NCBI RefSeq assembly: GCF_024400535.1
Contig: NZ_CP038800.1
Span: forward strand, 2,356,001-2,420,000
Length of the DNA: 64,000 nt
Direction of reading: 5' to 3'
Origin: Treponema denticola
Lineage (GTDB): Bacteria > Spirochaetota > Spirochaetia > Treponematales > Treponemataceae
Of the stretch, positions 6,541-14,817 are shown piece by piece (positions within the stretch are counted from its first letter, which is position 1; every line of letters begins with the position of its first letter). Both the position numbers and the translations under genes were made by a program. The notes below the pieces were generated by a model that did no database searches, had not been told where the DNA came from, and was given only the letters and a program-made list of their open reading frames with translations.

Positions 6541-6804
6541 ATGGGACAATGGGATAAACTTATTAGAAAAATAACATCTCTAAACAAAGATATGCGGTTT
6601 TTAGAATTAAAAAAAGTGTTAGAAAGTTATGGTTATGTGATGAGTTCTCCTAAAAGTGGAAGTAGTCATCATACTTTTAGAAAGCCCGGATGCAACCCAA
6701 TTACAATACCAAATCATGAACCAATAAAAATAGTCTATGTTAAGATGGTAAAAGAGATAATCGAATCAGAGCAGCTAAATAAAACACAGGAGAAAAAAGA
6801 ATGA
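6541..6804 (+). CDS. hicA: HicA-family mRNA interferase toxin
   Basis: 87 residues. HicA toxins are small double-stranded-RNA-binding-like ribonucleases with a catalytic histidine. Here the motif is SGSSHHTFRKPG, followed by ITIPNHEPIKIVYVKMVKEII, matching the family order G-S-H-x-x-(F/Y)...H...I. The ATG at 6541 is chosen because homology begins there and a consensus promoter places +1 on it; the longer upstream frame would cross that promoter. It overlaps hicB as ATGA. Confidence 0.85.
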   Translation: MGQWDKLIRKITSLNKDMRFLELKKVLESYGYVMSSPKSGSSHHTFRKPGCNPITIPNHEPIKIVYVKMVKEIIESEQLNKTQEKKE

Positions 6805-7166
6805 AAACTTTAGAAGAATACATGAAATTACCTTACAAACTGGAAATCATTCCTGATATTGATGAAAAAGGGTTTGCCGCTTCTTATCCTGAACTTCCCG
6901 GATGTGTAACCTGTGGATCAAGTATTGCAGAAACAGTATTAAATTCCGAAGATGCCAAAAGAGCATGGATTTCTGCGGCTATTGAAGAAGGAATAAAAAT
7001 TAACGAACCTGAAGATATGGATACATCATCCACTCAACTGGAATTGAGAATGTCTAAAACTTTACATAAAACTCTTTGTGAAAACTCAAAAAAAGAGGGG
7101 ATGAGTATAAATCAATATTGTGTTGATTTACTTTCAACAAAATCTAAAGAAACAAGATTAAGATAA
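6801..7166 (+). CDS. hicB: HicB-family antitoxin
   Basis: 121 residues. The N-terminal HicB fold shows YKLEIIPDIDEKGFAASYPE and LPGC (a partial RNase-H-like fold that blocks HicA). The C-terminal half (about 75-121) is a ribbon-helix-helix-like domain (LELRMSKTLHKTLCENSKKE...SINQYCVDLL) that probably binds the promoter. Translation is coupled to hicA by the ATGA overlap. Confidence 0.85.
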   Translation: MKTLEEYMKLPYKLEIIPDIDEKGFAASYPELPGCVTCGSSIAETVLNSEDAKRAWISAAIEEGIKINEPEDMDTSSTQLELRMSKTLHKTLCENSKKEGMSINQYCVDLLSTKSKETRLR

Positions 7167-7185
7167 ATTTTGCTCATGCATAAAT

Positions 7186-8571
7186 TTACCCAAACACCTT
7201 CTTTATTGCCGAGCTTAAATCTTCTGCTTTAAAAAGCTGTGAGATGTTTATGTCTCCCGCTTCGGAATCGGAAGGAGGGGGCGACACGACTTTTGTAAAG
7301 CCCATGCTTTGGGCGGTTTTGATTCTTTGTTTTAATTTTTTGACGCTTCGGATTTCTCCTGCGAGGCTTAACTCGCCAATGTAGGCTCCTTCTTTTTGAG
7401 CAGGTATATTTGCACGAGCGGAATAAAGAGCAAGTGCTATGGCGAGGTCGGCGGCGGGTTCTTTAAGCCTTATGCCTCCTGCAACGTTTACATAAATATC
7501 TTGATCCGAAAATTGTAAGCCTATTCTTTTTTCCAAAACGGCGGCGATGCGGCTGACGCGGGCGGAATCTATCTTGTCCGAAAAAACTCTTGTAACCGCA
7601 CCCTTGGCAGGAACCGTAAGGGCCTGTATTTCTACCATAAAAACACGGCTCCCCTCGCAGACAGGAACGGCAGCGGAACCCGCAGGCAGAGGCCCTGTCC
7701 GATTGGTAATAAATAATGAAGAGGGGTCATCTATGGCTTTTAAACCGCTTTCATCCATCGAGAAAATTCCAAGCTCGTCAACCGAGCCGAACCGGTTTTT
7801 TAGAGCTCGCAAAAAACGCACATCGTCTTCTGTCCTCTCAAAAGAAATGACCGTGTCCACGAGGTGTTCGAGAACCTTAGGCCCCGCTATGTTTCCGTCT
7901 TTTGTTACATGGGCAGTTAAAAACAAAACGCTGTCCCTTTCTTTAACCCAAGATACAAGCTCGTGAGCACATAGCTTTAATTGATTTATAGTTCCCGGAA
8001 CGGCTCCGGCATCTGCGGAATACATAGTTTGAATTGAATCGATTATAACAAAAACGGGATTTACCTTGTTTAAAACTCTCTCTACATCTTCCAACCTGCA
8101 AGTGCATAAAAGTTCAATATTTTTTAAAGGAAGATTCAGCCTATCGGCACGGGAACGGATTTGCCCGCCCGATTCTTCTCCCGAAACATACAGAACCTTT
8201 TTTACGGAACCCAAAGAAGAGGCCGAAGCAGCTTGTAAGAGCAGTGTCGATTTTCCTATACCCGGCTCTCCTCCGATTAAAATTGCCGAACGCTTTACGG
8301 CACCTCCGCCCAGCACCCTGTCAAATTCCGCAATCCCCGTAGAAAGGCGGACGGCATCATTTGCTTCAATAGCATCAAGAGGAACGGAATGAGCTTCTTT
8401 TACAAATTTTTCTGCAATGCTCCTTTCGGCTGCGGAATAATCTTGATTGATTGTAACCTCTTCAAAAGTATTCCATTCGCCGCATTCGGGGCATCGGCCG
8501 AGCCATCGGGCTTGAGTGTAACCGCATTTGCTGCAGCGGTGTGCAAGGTCTCCAGTTTTCTTTTTTGCCAT
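7186..8571 (-). CDS. radA: DNA repair protein RadA/Sms
   Basis: 461 residues, the family length. RadA is a RecA-like hexameric helicase that processes branched recombination intermediates. Visible parts are the N-terminal zinc finger (C13, C16, C27, C30), Walker A GGEPGIGKST near residue 100, the KNRFG motif that defines RadA (LKNRFGSVDE), and a Lon-type C-terminal domain from about residue 300 (VNVAGGIRLKEPAADLA). The ATG at 8571 has a ribosome site a few bases upstream (aaggaa). It is convergent with hicB. Confidence 0.95.
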   Translation of the reverse strand: MAKKKTGDLAHRCSKCGYTQARWLGRCPECGEWNTFEEVTINQDYSAAERSIAEKFVKEAHSVPLDAIEANDAVRLSTGIAEFDRVLGGGAVKRSAILIGGEPGIGKSTLLLQAASASSLGSVKKVLYVSGEESGGQIRSRADRLNLPLKNIELLCTCRLEDVERVLNKVNPVFVIIDSIQTMYSADAGAVPGTINQLKLCAHELVSWVKERDSVLFLTAHVTKDGNIAGPKVLEHLVDTVISFERTEDDVRFLRALKNRFGSVDELGIFSMDESGLKAIDDPSSLFITNRTGPLPAGSAAVPVCEGSRVFMVEIQALTVPAKGAVTRVFSDKIDSARVSRIAAVLEKRIGLQFSDQDIYVNVAGGIRLKEPAADLAIALALYSARANIPAQKEGAYIGELSLAGEIRSVKKLKQRIKTAQSMGFTKVVSPPPSDSEAGDINISQLFKAEDLSSAIKKVFG

Positions 8572-8603
8572 GTGCTTTCCTTAAAATAAACATTCCTATT
8601 TAA

Positions 8604-9434
8604 TTAAAGTTTTGCAATACATTCAACAATAGGATTGAACCATGGTGCATCAATGTTTTCTATTTTGCCTTTATCGCAAGCCTTCGCAATTTCAGGATCA
8701 ATAGGAAGTTTTGCAAGAACCGGAATACCGTACTCTAAAGCTATTTCATCAATGCCGCTTTCTCCGAAAATATGATAATCTTTTCCGTTATCGGGACAAG
8801 TAAAATACGAAAAGTTTTCAACCAAACCGATTATAGGTATGTTCATTTTTTTTGCCATATTGACAGCCTTGGCAACTATCATTGAAACAAGTTCCTGAGG
8901 AGAAGTCGCCACAATAATACCGTCTACAGGTATGGATTGGAAAACGGTGAGAGGCACATCGCCGGTTCCGGGAGGCATATCGATAAACATAAAATCAATA
9001 TCTTTCCAAATAACATCCGTCCAAAATTGTTTTACAGTGCCGGCAATTACAGGACCCCTCCATATAACAGGATCGGTTTCATTTTCAAGAAGCAGATTAA
9101 CCGACATAATATCAATTCCGGTTTTAGTCTTTGCAGGAAAAATACCAGAATCGTTTCCTACAACAGTTCCGGATATTCCGAAAGCTTTAGGAATAGACGG
9201 CCCTGTAATATCGGCATCAAGGATAGCACATTGATAACCTTTTTTTTGGGATTGTACCGCAGATAAGGAAGTAATAAGAGATTTTCCTACTCCGCCCTTA
9301 CCGCTTATAATTGCGATAACTTTTTTAATGCTGCTGAGTTTATTCGGGCTCTCAATAAAACTGTTCGGCGCAGCAGTTCTTTCATCACAGGTTAAATTAC
9401 AACCTTCACATTCATGATTACAAGTTTGACTCAT
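8604..9434 (-). CDS. Mrp/NBP35-type P-loop ATPase (iron-sulfur carrier)
   Basis: About 276 residues. The deviant Walker A ISGKGGVGKS and the MPPGTGDVPLT signature mark the Mrp/ApbC/NBP35 family, which delivers iron-sulfur clusters to apoproteins. The N-terminus carries four closely spaced cysteines (CNHECEGCNLTCDE), an NBP35-like feature. The usual C-terminal CPxC pair is reduced to TCPDNG, keeping one cysteine. ATG 9434 is chosen; a TTG 12 nt upstream (9446) is the alternative. It shares strand with radA, with a 32-nt gap. Confidence 0.85.
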   Translation of the reverse strand: MSQTCNHECEGCNLTCDERTAAPNSFIESPNKLSSIKKVIAIISGKGGVGKSLITSLSAVQSQKKGYQCAILDADITGPSIPKAFGISGTVVGNDSGIFPAKTKTGIDIMSVNLLLENETDPVIWRGPVIAGTVKQFWTDVIWKDIDFMFIDMPPGTGDVPLTVFQSIPVDGIIVATSPQELVSMIVAKAVNMAKKMNIPIIGLVENFSYFTCPDNGKDYHIFGESGIDEIALEYGIPVLAKLPIDPEIAKACDKGKIENIDAPWFNPIVECIAKL

Positions 9435-9566
9435 ACTCTCTCTCAAAATAAAAATTTATTGGGAAACATACTCAATATATTAATAATTACTATACATTCA
9501 ATTTAAAAAGACTTCAAGTAGGCGTAAGACAATCTAAATAAAGTTTAAAAATTTATTTAAATAAAA

Positions 9567-11060
9567 TTATTTACATTCATTTTTATAAATTAACAAATTT
9601 TCTTCTTCCAAAACCTTGCGCATCTTTTCTTTGTTGCGGAAATCATCTTTGTGTTCTTCACTATAAAAACAAAACGGATATAGGGTATTTAAAATTTCGT
9701 TTAAGTTTTTAGAATCGAATTCTTTTTTATCACGTAAGCGCATGATTTTTTCGTAATCCGTTTTTTCAAGATACTCGGTTGATGACCAAAGAGGCTCTTC
9801 CAAACGCTCGCCTTCTCTGGGGCCGATTATTTCTATCTTAATATCTTTTTCCGGTTCAAAACCCATGTAACTTATCAACTGCTTCGCCGTCTCATAAATA
9901 TTTACAGGTTCCCCCATATCGAGAAGATAGGACTCACCCGATTTGCCGACACCTCCTGTCTGCAAAACCAGAGAGCATGCTTCCGGAATCGTCATAAAAA
10001 AGCGGATCATATTTTTATCGGTTACGGTTACGGGCCCTCCGTTTTGTATCTGCTCTACAAAAAGCGGAAAGATAGAACCACGCGAGCCCAAAACATTTCC
10101 GAAGCGGACAAACATGTAGGCCGAATCTTTTTTTTCTTTTACGGTTTCGGCAGCCTGCAATACCAGTTTTTCGCTTAATAGTTTTGAAACGCCGTAAACC
10201 GAAACAGGCTCAACGGCCTTATCGGTAGATATTAAAACAAAGCGCTTTACTCCGAATTCGATACAGGCATCCAAAAGATTTTTTGTTCCGAAGACATTGT
10301 TTTCGATAACCGCAACAGGATTTTCTTCCATCAAAGGAACGTGTTTATAAGCCGCCGTATGAAAAACCGCATCGCATTTTAATTGCTTAATAATATAGCG
10401 CATGTACTCGCGGTCTTTTAACTCTCCTATAACCGGAACAATTGTAGCCTTGTCGCCGACGCCGCCGGCCTGCAATATTTTAAGCTCCTTATAAATTTGA
10501 TAAATGGAATTTTCTCCGTGTCCGAAAAGATAGAGGCGTTCGGCACCGCCCGATAAAAGCTGCCGGCAAAGCTCGCTTCCGATAGAACCTCCGGCACCCG
10601 TAATTAAAACACGCTTTCCTCGAAGATAAGCCAAACTCTTTTTTAAAGAAATTGTAACAGGAGTGCGGGTAAGCAAATCCTGCGGATCTATTTCGCGGGC
10701 TTGCACCAAATGGGCTGAACCGTCAATGATTTGCGAAATTGCGGGCAGAAGTTTTATCTTTGAAAAACCTGCCGATTTTAAAAGCTCATATATTTCACGC
10801 AAGCGTTCGGAGCGTATACTGGGAATTGCAATCAATGCCTCATCCCCTGCATCTATTCTGATTAAATGAACCGTTTCACTTATAGGCCCGAATACCGGAA
10901 TCCCGTCAATCTTAGTTCCGATCTTTTTAGGGTCATCATCTAAGAATGCAGCGACCTTACCGAATATTTTTTTTGCCGAAATCTCATGTGCAATCATAGT
11001 TCCGGCAAGACCTGCACCTACTATATATATAGAAGCTTTTTGTTTAATAGGACGATTCAT
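9567..11060 (-). CDS. Soluble NDP-sugar 4,6-dehydratase/epimerase (CapD/FlaA1 group)
   Basis: 497 residues. The N-terminal Rossmann domain (IYIVGAGLAGTMIAHEI, residues ~11-150) is followed by the extended SDR domain with ITGAGGSIGSELC, STDKAVEPVSVYGVSK (YxxxK) and the FGNVLGSRGSIFPLF segment. Family members convert UDP-GlcNAc to 4-keto-6-deoxy sugars for surface glycans or flagellin glycosylation. The usual N-terminal membrane helices of CapD/PglF are absent, so it should be cytosolic. Its start overlaps the stop of the upstream NusG paralogue by 4 nt. Confidence 0.85.
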   Translation of the reverse strand: MNRPIKQKASIYIVGAGLAGTMIAHEISAKKIFGKVAAFLDDDPKKIGTKIDGIPVFGPISETVHLIRIDAGDEALIAIPSIRSERLREIYELLKSAGFSKIKLLPAISQIIDGSAHLVQAREIDPQDLLTRTPVTISLKKSLAYLRGKRVLITGAGGSIGSELCRQLLSGGAERLYLFGHGENSIYQIYKELKILQAGGVGDKATIVPVIGELKDREYMRYIIKQLKCDAVFHTAAYKHVPLMEENPVAVIENNVFGTKNLLDACIEFGVKRFVLISTDKAVEPVSVYGVSKLLSEKLVLQAAETVKEKKDSAYMFVRFGNVLGSRGSIFPLFVEQIQNGGPVTVTDKNMIRFFMTIPEACSLVLQTGGVGKSGESYLLDMGEPVNIYETAKQLISYMGFEPEKDIKIEIIGPREGERLEEPLWSSTEYLEKTDYEKIMRLRDKKEFDSKNLNEILNTLYPFCFYSEEHKDDFRNKEKMRKVLEEENLLIYKNECK

Positions 11061-11584
11061 TTTTTCTCTTCCTTATTTAGTATTTCAAATCCTAAGTCGA
11101 TAGAAAAAGCCGTTTGACACATATCCAGACAAACGGTAGCTCTTCCCTTCCTCTTGTTTACTCTTACAATATAGCCTTCAAGACCGCTTAAAGGGCCTCC
11201 GATAACTTTTATTCTATCATTTTCATCAAATACGACTTGCGAAATTTTTGCAAGACCGCCGAAGGAAATAAATTGATTAAGAATTTCCAAATCCCTTCCT
11301 TCTAAAAATCTCGGTTCTTGATTATTGGGTAAAAATCTATAAAAGCCCTTACATCTTTTAAGATGTTGATACAGCTCTTTAGAAATTTTATCGGTACCTA
11401 TAAACAAATATCCGGCAAAAACAGGCAGCTGTTTTTCCGTTACCTTACCTGCCTTTCTTATCTTTAAAATCCTTTGAGGAAAAACTATAGAATAAGAAAG
11501 CTCATCAAATTTATTTTTAAATTCCGCATCTTCAATAAAATTCTTTTCTTTGCCTGTACTTACCTGAACTACATAATAATCCAT
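11057..11584 (-). CDS. NusG paralogue (LoaP/RfaH/UpxY-type antiterminator)
   Basis: 175 residues. The N-terminal NGN domain begins YYVVQVSTGKEKNFI and contains LPVFAGYLFIG. A short KOW domain follows (RIKVIGGPLSGLEGYIVRVN). Specialised NusG paralogues of this kind sit first in polysaccharide or secondary-metabolite operons and prevent premature termination there. Here it is translationally coupled to the NDP-sugar dehydratase and no ribosomal or secE gene is near, so it is not housekeeping nusG. The target operon is presumably its own. Confidence 0.85.
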   Translation of the reverse strand: MDYYVVQVSTGKEKNFIEDAEFKNKFDELSYSIVFPQRILKIRKAGKVTEKQLPVFAGYLFIGTDKISKELYQHLKRCKGFYRFLPNNQEPRFLEGRDLEILNQFISFGGLAKISQVVFDENDRIKVIGGPLSGLEGYIVRVNKRKGRATVCLDMCQTAFSIDLGFEILNKEEKK

Positions 11585-11647
11585 ATTTAAACGATTATAT
11601 CATAAAACCTTCATTGAATCAACTTACCCAGACGCAAGCGTCGGGGT

Positions 11648-11754
11648 ACAGTGCTCAATGTTTCGCACTGTATGTTCTCATAAGGTGGTTGCAATCGGCT
11701 TTAATACCCTTTGTTACGACGCAGAGCGTACGTTGCGCAGCAACAGGGTATTAA
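11648..11754. repeat. Intergenic palindromes (11585-11892 region)
   Basis: Two inverted repeats: acagtgc/gcactgt (11648-11671) and ttaataccct/agggtattaa (11701-11754). They lie in the ~300-nt gene-free gap between the NusG paralogue and the ThrE pair. They look like repeated extragenic palindromes; I see no gene. The longer one could form leader structure for either side. Confidence 0.55.
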
Positions 11755-11892
11755 ACCCTCCACACGAATAAAGTACTCACCTTTAATTTATTTTGCCCTA
11801 ATATAAAACTATGAACAGGATTACTTGTTTTTTTAAATCTCCTGTGTTATATTATTTTTGGAATTTAAAATCATTCTTAAATGAGGAAATTA

Positions 11893-12663
11893 ATGGAAGA
11901 AGAAAAGAACGAAGCAGTAATTTTTAGAATAGCCCTGACGGCAGGAGAGCTTCTAATAAAAAACGGAGCAGAGATGCATAGAACGGAAGAAACTATTTTA
12001 AGAATATGCTCTTCACACGGTATTACCGGTCTTGCCGTTTTTATAACACCGTCAGTAATATTAATAGGAAATGATAAAAAAGAAGGCTCCACTTATATTA
12101 AAAACATAAAAGTCAGAGGCAGCAATATACACAAAATTTCATTGGTCAACGAATTTTCAAGAAACTTTACTCAAGGTAAAATTTCTGAAAATGAAGCTCT
12201 TGAAATTTTAAAAAATATTGATGCAGAAAAAGGTTATCCGTATTGGCTTGTACTAACCACCTCCGGAATAGCCTGCGGACTTTTTTCTGTTTTGCTCGGC
12301 GGAACATTAAATGATTTTATAGTTACCTTTCTTGCCACCTTCGTAGCAGTTTTCTCAAATGATAAAATTGCACAGTTTTCAAAAACAGTATTTTTAGGAA
12401 ATTTTATAGCAGGCTTTTTTGTCGGTATAACAACCATTCTTTTTTATCATATAGGCTTTGTAAAAAATCTTGATATGATAATAGTCGGAGCCGTTCTATC
12501 CCTTGTGCCGGGAGTTGCCTTTACTTCAGGTATACGGGATTTTATTTTAGGAGACTTAGTTTCGGGAATTGCCCGAACCTGTGAAGCCGTACTCATAGCC
12601 GTTGCAATAGCCTTTGGTATAGGCTCTGTTCTTTTCGGCTATTCACTTTTGGGAGGAATATAA
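11893..12663 (+). CDS. ThrE-family exporter, N-terminal-type subunit (DUF1212)
   Basis: About 256 residues from ATG 11893, chosen because gagga lies just upstream; an ATG at 11881 is the alternative. The cytoplasmic N-terminal region (AGELLIKNGAEMHRTEETI) matches the ThrE/DUF1212 domain, followed by about five hydrophobic helices. In one-gene ThrE (threonine/serine exporter) this domain is fused to the part encoded by the next gene. The stop overlaps the next start by 1 nt, so the two probably form one transporter. Substrate is inferred only from the family. Confidence 0.8.
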   Translation: MEEEKNEAVIFRIALTAGELLIKNGAEMHRTEETILRICSSHGITGLAVFITPSVILIGNDKKEGSTYIKNIKVRGSNIHKISLVNEFSRNFTQGKISENEALEILKNIDAEKGYPYWLVLTTSGIACGLFSVLLGGTLNDFIVTFLATFVAVFSNDKIAQFSKTVFLGNFIAGFFVGITTILFYHIGFVKNLDMIIVGAVLSLVPGVAFTSGIRDFILGDLVSGIARTCEAVLIAVAIAFGIGSVLFGYSLLGGI

Positions 12664-13118
12664 TGCCGCTATATGTACATACAATTGCATCATTTATCGC
12701 AAGTTTTTGTTTTTGGTTTTTGTTTTCGGTTCCGAGAAAAAATATTTATTTAAGCGGTCTATGCGGAAGTGTCTCTTGGACAATCCTTATATTTTTTCAG
12801 AACATCGGTATAAATTATATATTTGCAACCTTAGCAGGAGCATTGGCCGTAGGCCTCCTGGCTGATTTATTCGCAGTGCTTCAAAAAACACCGGTTACAT
12901 GTTTTATCGTTATAGGCACGATCCCTTTAGTTCCCGGATTTAAAGTTTATAAGACCATGCTTTTTTTTGTTACCGACAAATTGGAAAAAGGAGTTAGCGA
13001 GGGCGTTCAAGCCGCTTTTATCGCAATAGCGATATCCGTAGGTTTAATTATTTCTGCATCGATAACCCGTCTTATCAGAGCCGTCAAGAAAAAAGCGGCA
13101 GAGAAAAAAAATAAATAA
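12663..13118 (+). CDS. ThrE-family exporter, small subunit (DUF3815)
   Basis: 151 residues with four to five membrane helices and the family motif IGTIPLVPGFKVYKTMLF. It supplies the C-terminal half of the ThrE fold. It begins on the last base of the upstream stop codon (TAATG arrangement) and ends in a Lys-rich tail. Partner and substrate follow from family knowledge. Confidence 0.8.
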   Translation: MPLYVHTIASFIASFCFWFLFSVPRKNIYLSGLCGSVSWTILIFFQNIGINYIFATLAGALAVGLLADLFAVLQKTPVTCFIVIGTIPLVPGFKVYKTMLFFVTDKLEKGVSEGVQAAFIAIAISVGLIISASITRLIRAVKKKAAEKKNK

Positions 13119-13182
13119 ATTTTATCAAATCCCTTGTTTTTTATAAAAAAAAGAAGTACTTTTTTTTCGAGAGGAATTAGAT

Positions 13183-14247
13183 ATGAAAAATAAAAACATT
13201 TTAGTACACTTGAGTTTTTTACTGATGATAGTTTTATTTCTATCATGTACAAAGGCTCAGGCAGAACAAAAATTACCCATTGGAGGGAAAGGAATGATTA
13301 AAGAAATATATTTTGCAGGCGGCTGCTTTTGGGGCGTTGAAGGATATTTTCGCCAAATTCCCGGTGTAAAAGCAACGGACACGGGTTATGCAAACGGAAA
13401 AAGCGATTCTGCAAACTACAAAGGATTACATCAGAGCGATCACGCTGAGACTGTGAAGATAGTTTATGATTCTTCGGTAGTAAGTTTACAAGAATTATTG
13501 GCTCATTATTTTAGAATAATCGATCCTACATCTTTAAACAAACAAGGAAACGATGCAGGCCGCCAATACAGAACAGGTATTTATTATGTAGATGATTCTA
13601 TGATTAAAGAAATAAATAGTTTTGTAAAGTTTATGCAAAAAAAATATTCGCAGCCCATTGTTGTTGAAGTAGAAAAACTTAGGCATTTTATTCTTGCAGA
13701 AGACTATCATCAAGATTATCTTCAAAAAAATCCGGGAGGATATTGTCACATAGACCTAACCCTTGCTTTAACACCTCTTTATGATGAAAGAAAATTTAAA
13801 GCACCGTCAAAAGAAGAATTAAAGAAATCATTAAAGCCGATACAATTTTCGGTAACTCAAGAAAAAGCAACGGAGAAACCTTTTACAAGCGAGTATGATA
13901 AATTCGATGCTGAAGGAATTTATGTTGACATCACCACAGGGAAACCTCTTTTTTCTTCATTAAATAAATATGATGCAGGCTGCGGATGGCCATCATTTAC
14001 AAAGGCCATTACAACACAGGCCCTTCAATATTTGGAAGACAAAAGCCTCGGCATGAACAGAACTGAAGTCGTTTCAAAAACAGGCGGAGCCCATCTAGGC
14101 CACGTCTTTGATGACGGCCCTGCCGATGCAGGCGGCTTACGCTATTGCATTAACGGTGCAGCCTTACGCTTTATCCCCTATGATCAAATGGAGAAAGAAG
14201 GTTACGGCGATTATCTTCCTTATGTAAAACCTACAGGGAATTTTTAA
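13183..14247 (+). CDS. msrAB: Peptide methionine sulfoxide reductase MsrA-MsrB fusion, lipoprotein
   Basis: 354 residues. A signal with lipobox FLSC (Cys22) predicts export and lipid anchoring. MsrA domain: GCFWG with catalytic Cys48, about residues 38-185. MsrB domain: about 205-350, with CGWPSF, GGAHLGHVFDDGP and RYCIN carrying the catalytic Cys. It repairs both S and R methionine sulfoxides in envelope proteins. A gaggaa ribosome site precedes ATG 13183. Both catalytic positions are Cys, not Sec. Confidence 0.95.
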   Translation: MKNKNILVHLSFLLMIVLFLSCTKAQAEQKLPIGGKGMIKEIYFAGGCFWGVEGYFRQIPGVKATDTGYANGKSDSANYKGLHQSDHAETVKIVYDSSVVSLQELLAHYFRIIDPTSLNKQGNDAGRQYRTGIYYVDDSMIKEINSFVKFMQKKYSQPIVVEVEKLRHFILAEDYHQDYLQKNPGGYCHIDLTLALTPLYDERKFKAPSKEELKKSLKPIQFSVTQEKATEKPFTSEYDKFDAEGIYVDITTGKPLFSSLNKYDAGCGWPSFTKAITTQALQYLEDKSLGMNRTEVVSKTGGAHLGHVFDDGPADAGGLRYCINGAALRFIPYDQMEKEGYGDYLPYVKPTGNF

Positions 14248-14262
14248 AACCGCCTATAAAAC

Positions 14263-14778
14263 TTAATTTATAAACTCCACAATCTCGGTACGGGTTTTAG
14301 GTTCGGGGTGTTCTGCAGGATAACCGATAGCCGATATTCCGCAGACTACGTGATTTTTAGGAATATTAAAAGAATCTAAAACCCGTCTTATCTCGGGCGA
14401 ATTGCATTTTTCCCTCAACTGATTTATCCAAACGGACTCCAATCCCAGAGCATGAGCCGCAAGATAGATGTTCTCAATTGCAACTGAAGAATCACAATAA
14501 CCGAAGCGGTCATCTTCTTCAAAGCTGATGAGTATCAAAGCATCGCAATCATAGATTCTATAATTCGGAATATCGAGTACGGAAGAAACAGCCCTTGCAA
14601 GTTCCTGTATCTTTTCCCGATTATGCACAACAGTAAATTTCCTCATCTGCCTGTTTTTTCCTGTCGGAGAAGCCTTAGCACATTCTACAATTGTTTTAAG
14701 TTTTTCGTCTTCAACCCTCTCTGCCGTAAACTTACGCACACTCACACGCGTGAGCATGTTCTTAATAACCTCATTCAT
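14263..14778 (-). CDS. Nitroreductase-family flavoprotein
   Basis: 171 residues of the FMN-dependent nitroreductase superfamily: the N-terminal RVSVRKF, the KASPTGKNRQ flavin-binding stretch, and YLAAHALGLESVWINQLRE. Family members reduce nitro compounds or quinones with NAD(P)H; the physiological substrate cannot be told. It is convergent with msrAB with only 15 nt between them. ATG 14778 has aggtagg upstream. Confidence 0.85.
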   Translation of the reverse strand: MNEVIKNMLTRVSVRKFTAERVEDEKLKTIVECAKASPTGKNRQMRKFTVVHNREKIQELARAVSSVLDIPNYRIYDCDALILISFEEDDRFGYCDSSVAIENIYLAAHALGLESVWINQLREKCNSPEIRRVLDSFNIPKNHVVCGISAIGYPAEHPEPKTRTEIVEFIN

Positions 14779-14817
14779 ATCCTACCTCCATAAGAATTTA
14801 TCTCATAAAAATATCTT

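Noticed and set aside
6403-6549. N-terminal extension of the RelB antitoxin
   Set aside because: It would run through the promoter and ribosome site; homology begins at the 6402 ATG.
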